Shown here one piece after another: positions 20,872-30,262 of a DNA stretch of 64,000 bases. The position numbers were made by a program, and so were the translations under genes. Position 1 is the stretch's first letter; each line of letters begins with the position of its first letter. The notes under the pieces are model-generated. The model worked only from the letters and a program-made list of their open reading frames with translations. It did no database searches and was not told where the DNA came from. This stretch comes from Seminavis robusta. Its lineage: Eukaryota; Bacillariophyta; Bacillariophyceae; Naviculales; Naviculaceae. Where the stretch lies: positions 1 through 64,000 of the forward strand of contig CAICTM010000251.1 in assembly GCA_903772945.1 (NCBI GenBank), written 5' to 3'.

Positions 20872-22360
20872 ATGAACCTCTGTCTGCGTTCCCTCTTGTT
20901 GGCCTGGGCGCTTGCCTCGGCTGCGACTGTGACCGGGCAGCTTCGCCGCGAGACAAACGTTGGTTTGTCCACCAAGCTCTTGACCGGGCTCCGTTCAAGT
21001 TCGCACACGGAAGCAATTCTACCCATCTTCAAAAGGCCCCACAAGAAGAGCACAAAGGATCCGAAGGACCTCTTCTCTCCAAAGTTTGATCCAGAGACTG
21101 ACGATTCTTATTGGCCGGGCTCGTACCCCCTGCGAGGTAGTGGGGCTGACTTGATGCTCAACATTCGTGCGGACGACTTTTTCATTGAGACTGATATCTG
21201 GTATTGGGAGGTGTTCACCACCGACAGTTCCTCTTCGACTTCAAGGTCCGCAGCCCGACAAGTAAAACCGACCAAAGCAGGTGGGCTTGGAAAGTCCGGT
21301 GCACTGTGGAGCTACTCCATCGACTTTTGGAATGCGACGGGTTTGTATCAGATCGAGATCACTGATTCTGCAGGTAGGTTGTGTGTGTGTGTAGTTGTGT
21401 GTGTGTGTGTGTGTGTGTGGGTGTGGGTGTGTGTGGGTTGGGGGGGGGGCTCTTACCTCGGCCCTGGCTTGCGAATCTCGTTGCTGAGCGCGGCGCACTG
21501 ATGCTGCTTTGTCGTTTTGAACCAAAACAGGAGATGGAATCTGGTAGGTGGAAAACGAACGGTCCCTCGCCGGGCAACCACGACCGCTCAGATGATGACC
21601 TCGCCACGATCGTGCTTTCTCATCGCTTGCTCTTGTCATTTATTTGATTGAACAAAGCTGTGGATACGGCAACGGATGGATGACAGTCACAGATGCCGAC
21701 TACAACGTATTGTGGAGCGCCACGGGTGAATACACTTGGGTTGCAGCTGTTTACTTCTACCGCAATGAGTTCGGGAAGTTCAGCTACGTTACATCCACGA
21801 TCGATGCTGGGAAGTCGGATGAAGCAAACCCGCCCTCTGGACCGCCACCCACTTTCTCCCCCCCTCCCCCTGTGACGAATCCTCCGCCTGTGACAAATCC
21901 TCCTCCACCGGTGACAAATCCTCCTCCACCGGTGACAAATCCTCCACCACCCCCGACGAATCCACCTACAACCGCTTCGCAGTGTGAACTCTGCCCGGGA
22001 TCCTTGATTGAGGCTCCTTTCAAGTATATCGAGATGCCCGACGGAGACTTGATCCCCTGCTTTGGCATCGATGACCTGTACTCCAATGCGCTCACGGCTC
22101 AAGAATGCACGGACTTTGAGGATGCAGGAACCACTCACTTTTACCGTGTCTACTGCGAATGCCCAGGGTACTATGCTGATTGCACGCTTTGCGATTCCGG
22201 GGAAGAAGTATCGTCTCCTGAAACTCTCGTTGAAGTGGATGCGAATGAGTACGTTAGTTGCAAGGTCCTGGAACAGGATTTTCTCTGGCTGAGCGATGAT
22301 GAATGCGACGACTTGGATGATGTTCGTGACGTGCTCGCAGATATCTGTGAGTGTGACTAG
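20872..22360 (+). CDS. secreted Pro-rich, Cys-rich protein with a 13-nt microexon
   Basis: Three exons, 20872-21373, 21531-21543 and 21658-22360, sum to 1218 nt (405 residues). The middle exon is only 13 nt (GAGATGGAATCTG), bordered by cag and gtaggt. Without it the frame breaks; with it the join reads ITDSAGDGICCGYGNGW, a motif of the GDG-I-CC-x-G type seen in many secreted proteins of marine protists. The N-terminus is a signal peptide (LRSLLLAWALASAATVTGQ). A Pro-rich hinge follows, with about four PPPPVTNP repeats (about residues 225-270). The C-terminal part has two related halves starting CELCPGSLIEAP and CTLCDSGEEVSS and ending in CEC motifs. A cell-wall, frustule-associated or extracellular adhesive role is plausible but inferred. 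Intron 1 contains a (TG)n tract at 21380-21432. Confidence 0.82.
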
Positions 22361-22703
22361 TTAGTAAGGGCAATCCTTCAACTTTTTAAGTTGTTTGCAT
22401 GAATATATATATATACAATCCGCTAGCTAAGCTACCGGAAGCAAGAAGCTTTATCATTGTGTGGTGGTGCGCATTATAAAGCGAGGATGGTCGGACCAAA
22501 AGGATACTCTCCTTGGTTCATTTCTAATAATAATAATAAAGTTACCATTCTTTCTTCAGCCCATCCAGGTACTGTACCCCCCAAAAGTGATTAGTTGAAG
22601 GGGATCAAAAGCAAAAAGAATGCTACCCATATAGTAGCTTGTTCTTCTCAGCTACTCATAACTTTTGTTGTACTTGTCCGATCCACATGCAACAAAAGAC
22701 GAT
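22361..22703. other. spacer containing the left copy of a tandem duplication
   Basis: 3' flank of the secreted protein gene, including a (TA)n run near 22405 and (TAA)n near 22525. From about 22613 the sequence is duplicated at about 22803 (see the repeat entry). No gene is supported. Confidence 0.45.
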
Positions 22704-22764
22704 CCATAGTCAGGCGCCTTGCCGTTGGGCCAACAGGACCGATTTGAATCTGATATCTCCTGAA
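22704..22764 (-). pseudogene. decayed copy of the permuted tRNA-Arg
   Basis: On the minus strand the 5' half (G1 at 22739 down to 22704) is almost identical to the intact copy, but the anticodon loop reads CTATGGA instead of CTACGGA. The preceding 3' half is shortened: TCAGGAGATATCAGATT lacks the T-stem, the T-loop and most of the acceptor strand. The half order (3' half before 5' half) is the same as in the intact copy. It cannot make a tRNA. Confidence 0.7.
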
Positions 22765-22892
22765 GATGACAAGCATGAGATGAACAAAGGCAAACCAAAA
22801 TGCGAAAAGAATGCTACCCATACCTGTTGTCCTTCGTTAGCTAACCATAACTTTTGCTATGGTCGACCGATAGACGTGCAACAAAAGACAAT

Positions 22893-22970
22893 CCGTAGTC
22901 AGGCGCCTTGCCGTTGGGCCAACAGGACCGATTTAATCCTGCCCGGGATTCGAACCCGGAATCTCCTGAT
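22893..22970 (-). tRNA. circularly permuted tRNA-Arg (anticodon ACG) candidate
   Basis: On the minus strand the 3' half comes first: 22970-22935, from A38 through T-arm CCGGG-TTCGAAT-CCCGG to acceptor GCAGGAT and discriminator T. A 6-nt linker (AAATCG, 22934-22929) follows, then the 5' half, 22928-22893: acceptor GTCCTGT, D-arm TGGCCCAACGGCAAGGCG, anticodon stem CCTGA and loop CTACGG. Joined 37/38 it gives a 72-nt tRNA with acceptor pairs 1-7 (G1-U72 and U7-G66 are wobbles), anticodon stem CCTGA/TCAGG and anticodon ACG; the D-arm text is that of ordinary eukaryotic tRNA-Arg. A TTTT stop follows at 22886-22883. The flanks pair CAGAAG with CTTTTG, leaving a 3-nt TAA bulge at the start of the 3' half. 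The layout resembles permuted tRNA genes of Cyanidioschyzon and prasinophytes. Alternatives are a fused pair of tRNA fragments or a tRNA-derived repeat. Confidence 0.7.
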
Positions 22971-22980
22971 TACTTCTGAC

Positions 22981-23841
22981 AAAAGGTCTGGTTTTGATGC
23001 TTAAAAGTACTTGGCATTGTCCATTGCTGACCATGGGGGTATTTGCTTTTTTTGCACCAATTTTTTCCCAATGTCTTGGAGCCTTTTACACTCTGCACAG
23101 AAAGACTCAATGGTAAACAACAGCACAGAGGATAAAGTAAGTCTGGGTTGCAGCTGGGGTCTTGGTGTAGTGTAGGATCGGAACATGGGACGGCGAAAGG
23201 CGGACATTCCTTTTCGACTCGACTCCATGATGATAATTATGATGCAACTTACTAGTACTGAGGGAAGGAAGTCAAGTCACTGACGATGTCATTATCGTTC
23301 TCTTAGCCAAAGACAGAGTGCCATGAAGGAGAAAGAAGAAGCTTTCGTGGGTCATCAGGGATCCCGAAAGGGTATACGGCACGGGATACCGGTTGTGTCC
23401 AAAGAAATTGCCATTTTTGGAAGAAGCTTCGACCAAAGTTTAGCAGCCCCGCAAAATACACAGAGTGAAGTCTCCTCAAGAGACAAAGTAAGTAGTCACT
23501 GAAGAGTGTCGTAGAGATAGCAAGCAAGTGGTAATAAGGAGGACGGCAATCACTGTGGTTAATGATGCTGCGTTGGCGGTGTGAAAGTGTCCGCCGAGAA
23601 GAAAAGAATTGAGCGCCTTTTTGGTTCGTGACTAAGCGGTCCCGAATCGAATCCAGAGGAAACGGAAGCCAAAAGATCCAAAGACAGCCAGGACAATGGC
23701 ACAATGGCAATGCCGGCAACGCAAACTTCTACTGAGTACATCACCAAGTACCGGTAGATGCAGAGGCAGTACCTAGCTAGCTAGACTACTTCTTTGTCCC
23801 ACCGTACAACAGCATTGTAAGCATCTTCTACATGAACAACC
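22981..23841. other. intergenic spacer
   Basis: No gene is convincingly supported. A 75-codon minus-strand frame begins with an ATG at 23228 but has no recognisable feature. Palindromic words (TACCGGTA, CTAGCTAG) occur at 23750-23785, just upstream of the next gene. Confidence 0.4.
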
Positions 23842-24969
23842 ATGTTGTTTGGCTATCTAATAAACAGCACCAAGAGAGTTTGCCTGATTTTTCCAGGCGC
23901 GTTTCGCCACCATGACGCCAAACCAAAATTTCTTGGTCGACGTTGTTCCAGCGCGGCAACTCGACGAGCAAGATTGACAACACAACCCAGTCTTGAAAAC
24001 CGGCTCAAAATAGACGTTGCTGCTTTGAAGCCTCAGTTTTCGAAATGGATCCGTCAAGCCATGCAAGATTGTTCCTCGGCAACAAGAAACAATCGCGGTG
24101 TCGCCATTATAGTCTTGGCAGCTGGCACCTTCTTTGTCGGCGGCGTCTTTCTTGTGGACACTGTCCCCATTGGTTCTGTGGGAGTCAAAAAGTACAATGG
24201 CGGAACGAGAAACTCCTCTTCCACAGCTACAGCTGATCCAATGCACCTTCAAGTGCTCCAACCTGGTTGGCATCTGCGCGACCGCCTCGGAGCCAACCCC
24301 CCGAGCCAATGGTCCACAAGGCGCCAACATGCAACGTTTCGAACTAGAGTGATGGATGGACAAGGGCACAAGGTGTTTGTCACGGTGCTGGTGCAGTACC
24401 AGCTGACAGATCCAAAAGCCTTTATCCAGCAACAACAGCAGTTCCAAAATCAAAACGATGAAAAAGACCAAGACCAACATCAGCAACGAAACTACATGTA
24501 TCCAAAAAGTAGTGTCAAGGCCAACAAGAATAACCAAATCCTCCAATCTCTGGTGGTCCAACAAGCCAAGGCAGATTTGGCCAAAGTGTTTGGACGGGAT
24601 CAAACCATCAAGCTCCTCTACACACGCAAAGAAACAATGTTGGATTTGGGAAAGGCTCTGACTCAACTACTCAACAAGAACAAGGACCTGTCAGGCATTC
24701 GGACTCTTCAAACCACCATTCTAGATGTGGAACTGTCCTACAAAGTAGACCGGGAAATGAAAAAGTTGAATCAAATTGTGGCTAGTCGCAACTACGAGAT
24801 TAAAAAGTGGAAGGAGCATGTTCAACAAATTCAGGACAAGAGTGAGGAACAGTTGAAACGAATTGCCGCAGAGACCATGAATGGGTCAAAAACGGCAACC
24901 CCACACAGGAACCACAACAACAGCAACACTCGGCCTGACAATGGTGGAAGTAGGGATGGTCGCGACTGA
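23842..24969 (+). CDS. Band-7/SPFH (prohibitin-like) membrane protein, copy 1
   Basis: 375 residues in one exon. A basic, Arg-rich N-terminus (about residues 1-60) could be a mitochondrial or plastid presequence. A TM helix follows (GVAIIVLAAGTFFVGGVFLV, about 88-107), and an SPFH core begins VPIGSVGVKKYNGG. The core continues with LQPGWHLRDRL and the typical central strand pattern (VMDGQGHKVFVTVLVQYQL). A Gln/Asn/Asp-rich insert interrupts the domain (about 195-225). The C-terminal half is a long amphipathic helix that would support oligomer rings (YKVDREMKKLNQIVASRNYE). SPFH proteins form membrane scaffolds or chaperone rings such as prohibitins. A second, diverged SPFH gene lies 4 kb downstream on the same strand. 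Confidence 0.75.
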   Translation: MLFGYLINSTKRVCLIFPGAFRHHDAKPKFLGRRCSSAATRRARLTTQPSLENRLKIDVAALKPQFSKWIRQAMQDCSSATRNNRGVAIIVLAAGTFFVGGVFLVDTVPIGSVGVKKYNGGTRNSSSTATADPMHLQVLQPGWHLRDRLGANPPSQWSTRRQHATFRTRVMDGQGHKVFVTVLVQYQLTDPKAFIQQQQQFQNQNDEKDQDQHQQRNYMYPKSSVKANKNNQILQSLVVQQAKADLAKVFGRDQTIKLLYTRKETMLDLGKALTQLLNKNKDLSGIRTLQTTILDVELSYKVDREMKKLNQIVASRNYEIKKWKEHVQQIQDKSEEQLKRIAAETMNGSKTATPHRNHNNSNTRPDNGGSRDGRD

Positions 24970-25829
24970 AACGTACGTCAGGGAGGTTTTTTCCTTGTTT
25001 GCAAAGCTTGGGAGGGGAAGTAGAAGCAAGGGCCGCTGCGGGGGCAGACACAGAGTGACGAGTGACTCGGTCGAGCAGTACCACCTGGTACCTTGACAGT
25101 CTGACACGCAGTAAGCAAACTAATGGAAGATTTGATTTGGGGTTCTGATCTACTAGTAGTGGTAAGGTACCAGTATCTAGCAAACTGGACCGACTATAAT
25201 AGCTACCGGTGCTGACTGGACGCTCTCTTTTTGTTGCCGGGGTTCGACGCACAACAAGTCGTGTTGTGGCTCGGGGGCTCTATGCGGGTATTGGTGGTGG
25301 TACAAGCTAGCTGCAGCGTCCATCGTGGCCATTGGGAGGAGTCTCGTCATGACAAGTACCGGAAAGCTTCAAGTTGGCATCTCTCGCACTCAAATCGAGC
25401 TTTCGTCGGTCTTGGTAACGGCAGGACAAGAGTGTGACCACGATTGGACTCTAGGGAGGGCAAGAGCCGTTGGCAAACACCCAGTGAGCTTCCTGGGACA
25501 ACGGCAAGATTGGATGATCAATTCAGAACAAACAAATACTTCCTTCCGAATGCCAATGGTACCGTATGACGTACGTTACCAGAACTGTGCCTCGCCACCA
25601 ACAAACATCGGTGCCTGAAATAAATATCTGGCTAGCAGGTTTTGCTACCTATCGCAGCTAGAGGATGTGAAGCTTAGCAATTAAATAATCCGTGTAATTG
25701 ATATCTAGTAGTGTATTCTTATCTAGTAGTCTGTGTTGTGCAGGCAATGTCTGTCTAGTGTGTATTGTATAATCGTTCTTGCTTGAAGCGTCCCTTGTGT
25801 ATTGTATGTATGTTTCGATGTTGTCTTTT
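24970..25829. other. intergenic spacer
   Basis: 3' flanks of two convergent genes (Band-7 protein on the plus strand, kinase on the minus strand). A 97-codon plus frame (25325-25618) has no recognisable domain, and I do not call it. Confidence 0.4.
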
Positions 25830-27134
25830 TTAAGCTGCAGAAGCCAACATGGATTTTTTGCAAGCGGTTCGTTGTCGAGTGGCAGCCAGGTTGTTGCTTC
25901 TTGCTTGGTCTTGCAGCACCGGAGCTGCTGTTTTGTTGCTGGCGTTGGTGGGATCATGTCGGCTGCAGTCCGCGCTGCCAATGTAGGTTTCGAGTGCAGC
26001 ACAGACTTGCGCCATGGTCCATCGTTCGCTGATATTCTGGGCCCATGCTTGTCGCAGAATAGCTTGCAATCCAGCAGGGAAAGCGTCCACATTGGGACGG
26101 CCCCCTCCTTCCAAGACGAGGATCTTGTGTACGGGGAGGGACATGCCCGGAAATGGTTTCTTGCCCGTAACCAACTCCAAAACCGTCATGGCAAAGCTGT
26201 AGGAGTCAGCTTTCAAATTGTACCATCCTCGGTTGTAGACTTCTGGGGCCACGTGTCTCTGTGTGCCACACATTGTCATTTGGAACAATTCTTCTCCACC
26301 GTGGGCATCATCCAGGGAGGATGCGCAGGTTTGAGCGTCATCAAAATCTTCGCAAGGCAATTCCCGGGCCATTCCAAAGTCAAACAGCTGAACAGTGTGG
26401 TCATCGCTGAAGCCCAGGTTGTCCGCCTTGCAGTCGCGGAAGATAATGCCATTCTCGTGGCAGTGGACCAACGCCTTGGCAGTCTGGAGTGCATATTGCA
26501 GTTGATGATTCCATCGCTGCTCCAGAACCTTGCGAGACGATGAAGGATTTTCTTGCCATTTGAGGAGACGATCCGTCATGGTTTCCCTCAGTGCATCCGT
26601 CACCAAAAAGAAGGAATCAAAGCCACGCTTGGTGGGCAGTGGCTCTTCTTCCTCGTCAGATACCCCTCGGAGCTGAAGGATGTGAGGGTGTCCCTTGAGT
26701 TGAGCCATGATGCGAGATTCCTGAACCAGTGATGAAGCTGCTCGTGCAAACAACGTCTTGTCCTTTAACAGTTCTGGACGTAGCTGCTTGAGGGCCAATT
26801 TTTGGCGCTTCCATGGGTACAGCTGAGCTCTCTTGGTGGTGACGGAAAAGACTTGAGCGAAACCCCCTTCTCCCAAGATCTTTCCCAATTGGATCTCTCT
26901 CCTTTTCAGTCGCCACAATTCTTCTTGTTCGGCCTTGAATTGAGCCGCCACAGCACTGGCTACGGCAGCCGCATTGCTGTCGGCATCATCTGCCGACTGG
27001 GATCGTCGATGTTGCTTTCGTCGCCACATTCGCAAAGGACTAGTACTTGTGGTTGGTGTTGTGGTACTAGTAGTACCGTTGGCTTGGCCGTTTTTGGCGC
27101 CTCCGTGAAACGATGAACTTCTTTTGAGGAACAT
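25830..27134 (-). CDS. protein kinase, TKL-like
   Basis: 434 residues from the first in-frame ATG (27134). After a Thr/Ser/Arg-rich N-terminus and a short Ala-rich helix comes a full kinase domain (about residues 85-375). It has a glycine loop GEGGFAQV, a VAIK-type lysine in LALKQLRPE, catalytic loop IIFRDCKADNLGF, LFDFGMAREL for the DFG motif, HVAPEVY for APE, and DSYSFAMTVLELVTGKKPF. The HRD histidine is Phe here (FRD), a tolerated change in some kinases; the catalytic Asp, Asn and metal-binding Asp remain, so activity is expected. An insert with acidic residues follows DFG. No membrane segment. Substrate unknown. Confidence 0.88.
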   Translation of the reverse strand: MFLKRSSSFHGGAKNGQANGTTSTTTPTTSTSPLRMWRRKQHRRSQSADDADSNAAAVASAVAAQFKAEQEELWRLKRREIQLGKILGEGGFAQVFSVTTKRAQLYPWKRQKLALKQLRPELLKDKTLFARAASSLVQESRIMAQLKGHPHILQLRGVSDEEEEPLPTKRGFDSFFLVTDALRETMTDRLLKWQENPSSSRKVLEQRWNHQLQYALQTAKALVHCHENGIIFRDCKADNLGFSDDHTVQLFDFGMARELPCEDFDDAQTCASSLDDAHGGEELFQMTMCGTQRHVAPEVYNRGWYNLKADSYSFAMTVLELVTGKKPFPGMSLPVHKILVLEGGGRPNVDAFPAGLQAILRQAWAQNISERWTMAQVCAALETYIGSADCSRHDPTNASNKTAAPVLQDQARSNNLAATRQRTACKKSMLASAA

Positions 27135-29026
27135 GTTGTTGGATATTGAGGTATTAGTATGGCTTCCGAGCTTGTTGGTTCCCACGAGGTTGCTTTGGTC
27201 CTGTCGGGTGTGGCTTTTGTTTTTTGTACGATCAACGTGGGGGTGATGAGTTTTGCGAGAGAAAGCTGTCGAACGGTCCGATCTTCCTTCCAACAGTTAC
27301 CGGCGGGTTACAACCAGCAGCAGACAGAGCACAAAAATTAATTGTGAGAAGGACCCAATCGTCACAGAACCGCGCCTGCGACGCTTTCTGTTCGCTGAAC
27401 GGATCGATGACCGCCTGTACTGACTAGTGACTATTAATAGTGACCATTCGTACAATCTTCTTTACAGTCACTCAGCGCCAAATGACCAATGGAGCTTCTC
27501 TTTCTTCCCACTGTGACCATTTGCCCCATCTTGGGATTTAAGAGAGGATAATATTCTTTGACACGGTCTTTCTCCAAACCGGCTGGAAGCGCGACTTCGC
27601 CAAGGGGAAGACCAGCAGCCTTGATGGCCATGAGGTTTAGTGGTCAGTCAATCCTGCATGAAGCGAACACCCTTCCTCCAACAAGTGCAGTCAGAACTCT
27701 CCTCAGCAATCAACTCTTCTCGGAGAGATGATTGCAAAGCACAAAACATTCGTCCAACCCTCCAAGTAGTAATATCTTTCGATATCCGTGACTGTGAACT
27801 GGTTACCGGTAACCGGTACATTTGGAAGGAAAGATCCTGGTGGCAACACCGGTTCTGACAGTACTGTACAGATCATCACACTGTTGCACGCACTTTTGAT
27901 ATCCAAACCTCGTTGCCACTGGTACCAGTAATAGAATTTTCAAGCAAATAAATACAAGAAGCAACAGGTGGGGCTCTGGTTTTTGACACCATCAAGGCTT
28001 GCTAGTAGCTTGAGGCTTGATGAGTGACATGATTTTTAGGAATCGAATCCAGGCTTCAGTGCCCTTCTTCGAGAAGCTTCTGCACCAATACCATTCAACC
28101 TCTGGGCACAAACAATCTCTGGATCTTTTCCTGAAGAACAAAGTCCTATTGGCTCGCTAGACATAGCTAATGGCACATGCATCCGCAGCCAGTAGCAAGC
28201 TAGCCACTGGCAACAATCTTTGGATCTTTTCCTGTTGGCTGGAGGGTGAAAATACTATGTACTAACAAGCTACGCACATTATCCATAGTTAGATATCCAC
28301 TGGTGGGTAGTAGTGCCCTTGAGCTTCTGGTTTGCACAACTGAAGAACAACGTGGGCAATCAGCCATCAGCAAAGCAAACAAGAAGCGAACCAAAACAAT
28401 TGGGCTTGATACATGTAGATCCACCTTCCTCGTTGCGCCATCCTTGCTATCGTGCGCTCTAGCTCGGCTGTTGTTCAATCTTATGAAACCGGCCTCGTCT
28501 CTCCTTGGGACAGCTTCTATTTTGCCAGCCAGTTCGTAGCTATTTCCAGCTATCCTTTGGGAAGAAAGAAATGCCAGTTTTCTGCATTAGTGAATTAGCT
28601 GAGGAGGAGAACTGAGCAGATGGAGCCACTCAGTACACATGCTTCGTGCAGCTCATCAGCAGGATTTCACTAATAGCTAGTCTTCCATTTTTGTTCGTGC
28701 TTTGAGTGCAGACACCCGATCTGTTCGCACCTCGTCAGCGTCTTGACTGTCCTTCTTTGCTTCTTGAATGTCGTGTCTGCTTTCGTTGCTTGCCAGGACC
28801 AGCTGTTGTGGTTAGATCTACTGTACTTTGATAGCAAGATCGTGATCGTGTCGTGGATTACACCGTGGATACTCTCAGCATGAGTTAGGGAACAGAATAA
28901 AAATCAAACAACCCGATCTTTCGCATCTTGCCTCACAACAACCAGGCAACGGCACCCTCAACAACTCAACAAAGAATTGTTGTGAAGCAACCGTCTGAAG
29001 TTACTACTGTAGTATACGAGGAAGGA
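27135..29026. other. long intergenic region
   Basis: This lies between the kinase start (minus) and the second Band-7 gene (plus). It contains a small candidate frame (listed separately), ACCGGTAACCGGTA words at 27805-27820, and a duplicated segment sharing TGGATCTTTTCCTG (about 28115 and 28215). No other gene is supported. Confidence 0.4.
27434..27631 (-). CDS. short hypothetical frame, possibly a gene fragment
   Basis: 65 codons from ATG 27631. The first two thirds read like ordinary protein (MAIKAAGLPLGEVALPAGLE, YYPLLNPKMGQMVTVGRK); the end is less convincing. There are no signal, membrane or domain features. It may be a leftover exon, a tiny gene or chance. Confidence 0.2.
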   Translation of the reverse strand: MAIKAAGLPLGEVALPAGLEKDRVKEYYPLLNPKMGQMVTVGRKRSSIGHLALSDCKEDCTNGHY

Positions 29027-30262
29027 ATGAATTGTCTCTCTCGCACGTCACCACGAGCATGGACGAGTCGATTGTTACTGCTGAGTACTACTAGCAGCAG
29101 TAGAGCAGGAATCCGTCGTCGACGAGTGTCCACCACAACGGCTGTCCACAATGTGCTTCGACCGAGTCGGAAGACCCAACGAGTGTTGATGACTGTGAGC
29201 GGCACGAGTCTGTTGGCGTTGTGGTGTGCCAAGCAAAGCCTTCAAGTGGTTTCCACTGGTCAAGTGGCCGTGGAGGAATATTGGTCGGGGCGCATGAATC
29301 CAACACTGCTATCGGCGGGCACTCATGTCGTCCATCCGTGGTCCAAATTGACGCGCTACTCGTTGCAACCACGCCACTGCGACTATGAATTTAACAACAT
29401 GGTCGCTCAGAATGGACTTCCCTTGACCGTGCAAGTGACCATCGTGTACAAACTAAAGGAGGACAAGATTCCACAACTCTACGTCGAATGTGGCCCGGAT
29501 CATGATTTTCACATGCCAGCCATGGCCAAATCTATTTTGCAATCCATCATTTCCAAGATCAGCACTAGAGACTTGAGACGAACACACCAACAAGCCGTGT
29601 CCAGCGAGTTGCAGACAAAATTGACGGAAGCGTATCAAGACTTTCTGACGTTGGAACTGGTCGTTGTGAAAGATATGGCACTGCCAGAACACTGTGCCGA
29701 AGGACAAAAGGAACTGGATCGCTTGTTCTATCTCGCATCGGCCGAACATCAAAAGGCGCATGTCCAAGGAGTCAAGGCACGCAGTATTGCCAACTATCAT
29801 GCCGCCGTCACAGCAACAAAGTCCACTGCTGGCCAACGACTAAACAACGAAAACAAAGACAAACAGCAACAACAAAGCACTGTTGTAAAACCACGACAAG
29901 GGGCAACCAAAGTGCCACAACAGCAGCAACAACAACAACCAAAATCAATGGTCTTCATGAAAAAAATGGTGGATACAACAAATCCGAAAAATGTTACCCA
30001 AGCGTTGACAACAGACAAAGCGGGGCAATCTTCACTGGAAACAACACCTTCTCCAAAGGAAGCTACCAACACGGTTGTGCTGACCCAAAAAGCGGAGGAT
30101 CTACCGACTACAACTACAACTACCACCACCTCAACTGCGCCAGGAACCGCAACTGGCAGCTTGAAATCAGCAGAGACAGAGCAGGCAACCATGGCAGAGA
30201 AAGAGCAAGAGGGGAGCACGGCCGTTGCCACAACGAAGACGACAACGGAAAAGCAGCCATAG
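29027..30262 (+). CDS. Band-7/SPFH (prohibitin-like) protein, copy 2
   Basis: 411 residues from the first ATG (29027); the open frame upstream lacks an ATG. The N-terminus is rich in Ser, Thr and Arg (SRTSPRAWTSRLLLLSTTSS), as in an organelle presequence. A hydrophobic stretch (MTVSGTSLLALWCA) precedes an SPFH core: VVSTGQVAVEEYWSGRMNPT, LLSAGTHVVHPWSKL, then NGLPLTVQVTIVYKL. The following helix carries residues typical of the family (QLYVECGP...AMAKSILQSIISKISTRDL; SSELQTKLTEAYQDF). The last ~130 residues are Gln/Thr-rich low complexity. It is probably a paralogue of the gene at 23842, though only the domain architecture is shared by eye. Confidence 0.75.
   Translation: MNCLSRTSPRAWTSRLLLLSTTSSSRAGIRRRRVSTTTAVHNVLRPSRKTQRVLMTVSGTSLLALWCAKQSLQVVSTGQVAVEEYWSGRMNPTLLSAGTHVVHPWSKLTRYSLQPRHCDYEFNNMVAQNGLPLTVQVTIVYKLKEDKIPQLYVECGPDHDFHMPAMAKSILQSIISKISTRDLRRTHQQAVSSELQTKLTEAYQDFLTLELVVVKDMALPEHCAEGQKELDRLFYLASAEHQKAHVQGVKARSIANYHAAVTATKSTAGQRLNNENKDKQQQQSTVVKPRQGATKVPQQQQQQQPKSMVFMKKMVDTTNPKNVTQALTTDKAGQSSLETTPSPKEATNTVVLTQKAEDLPTTTTTTTTSTAPGTATGSLKSAETEQATMAEKEQEGSTAVATTKTTTEKQP

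Larger units (their letters stand above)
22613..22970. repeat. direct tandem duplication (~190-bp period) carrying permuted tRNA sequence
   Basis: Copy 1 (22613-22766) and copy 2 (about 22803-22970) both begin AAAAAGAATGCTACCCATA or a close variant. They share a nearly identical core that includes GTCAGGCGCCTTGCCGTTGG. Copy 2 holds the intact permuted tRNA candidate. Copy 1 has lost most of the T-arm half. Outside the tRNA part the copies have diverged, so the duplication is not very recent. Confidence 0.85.
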
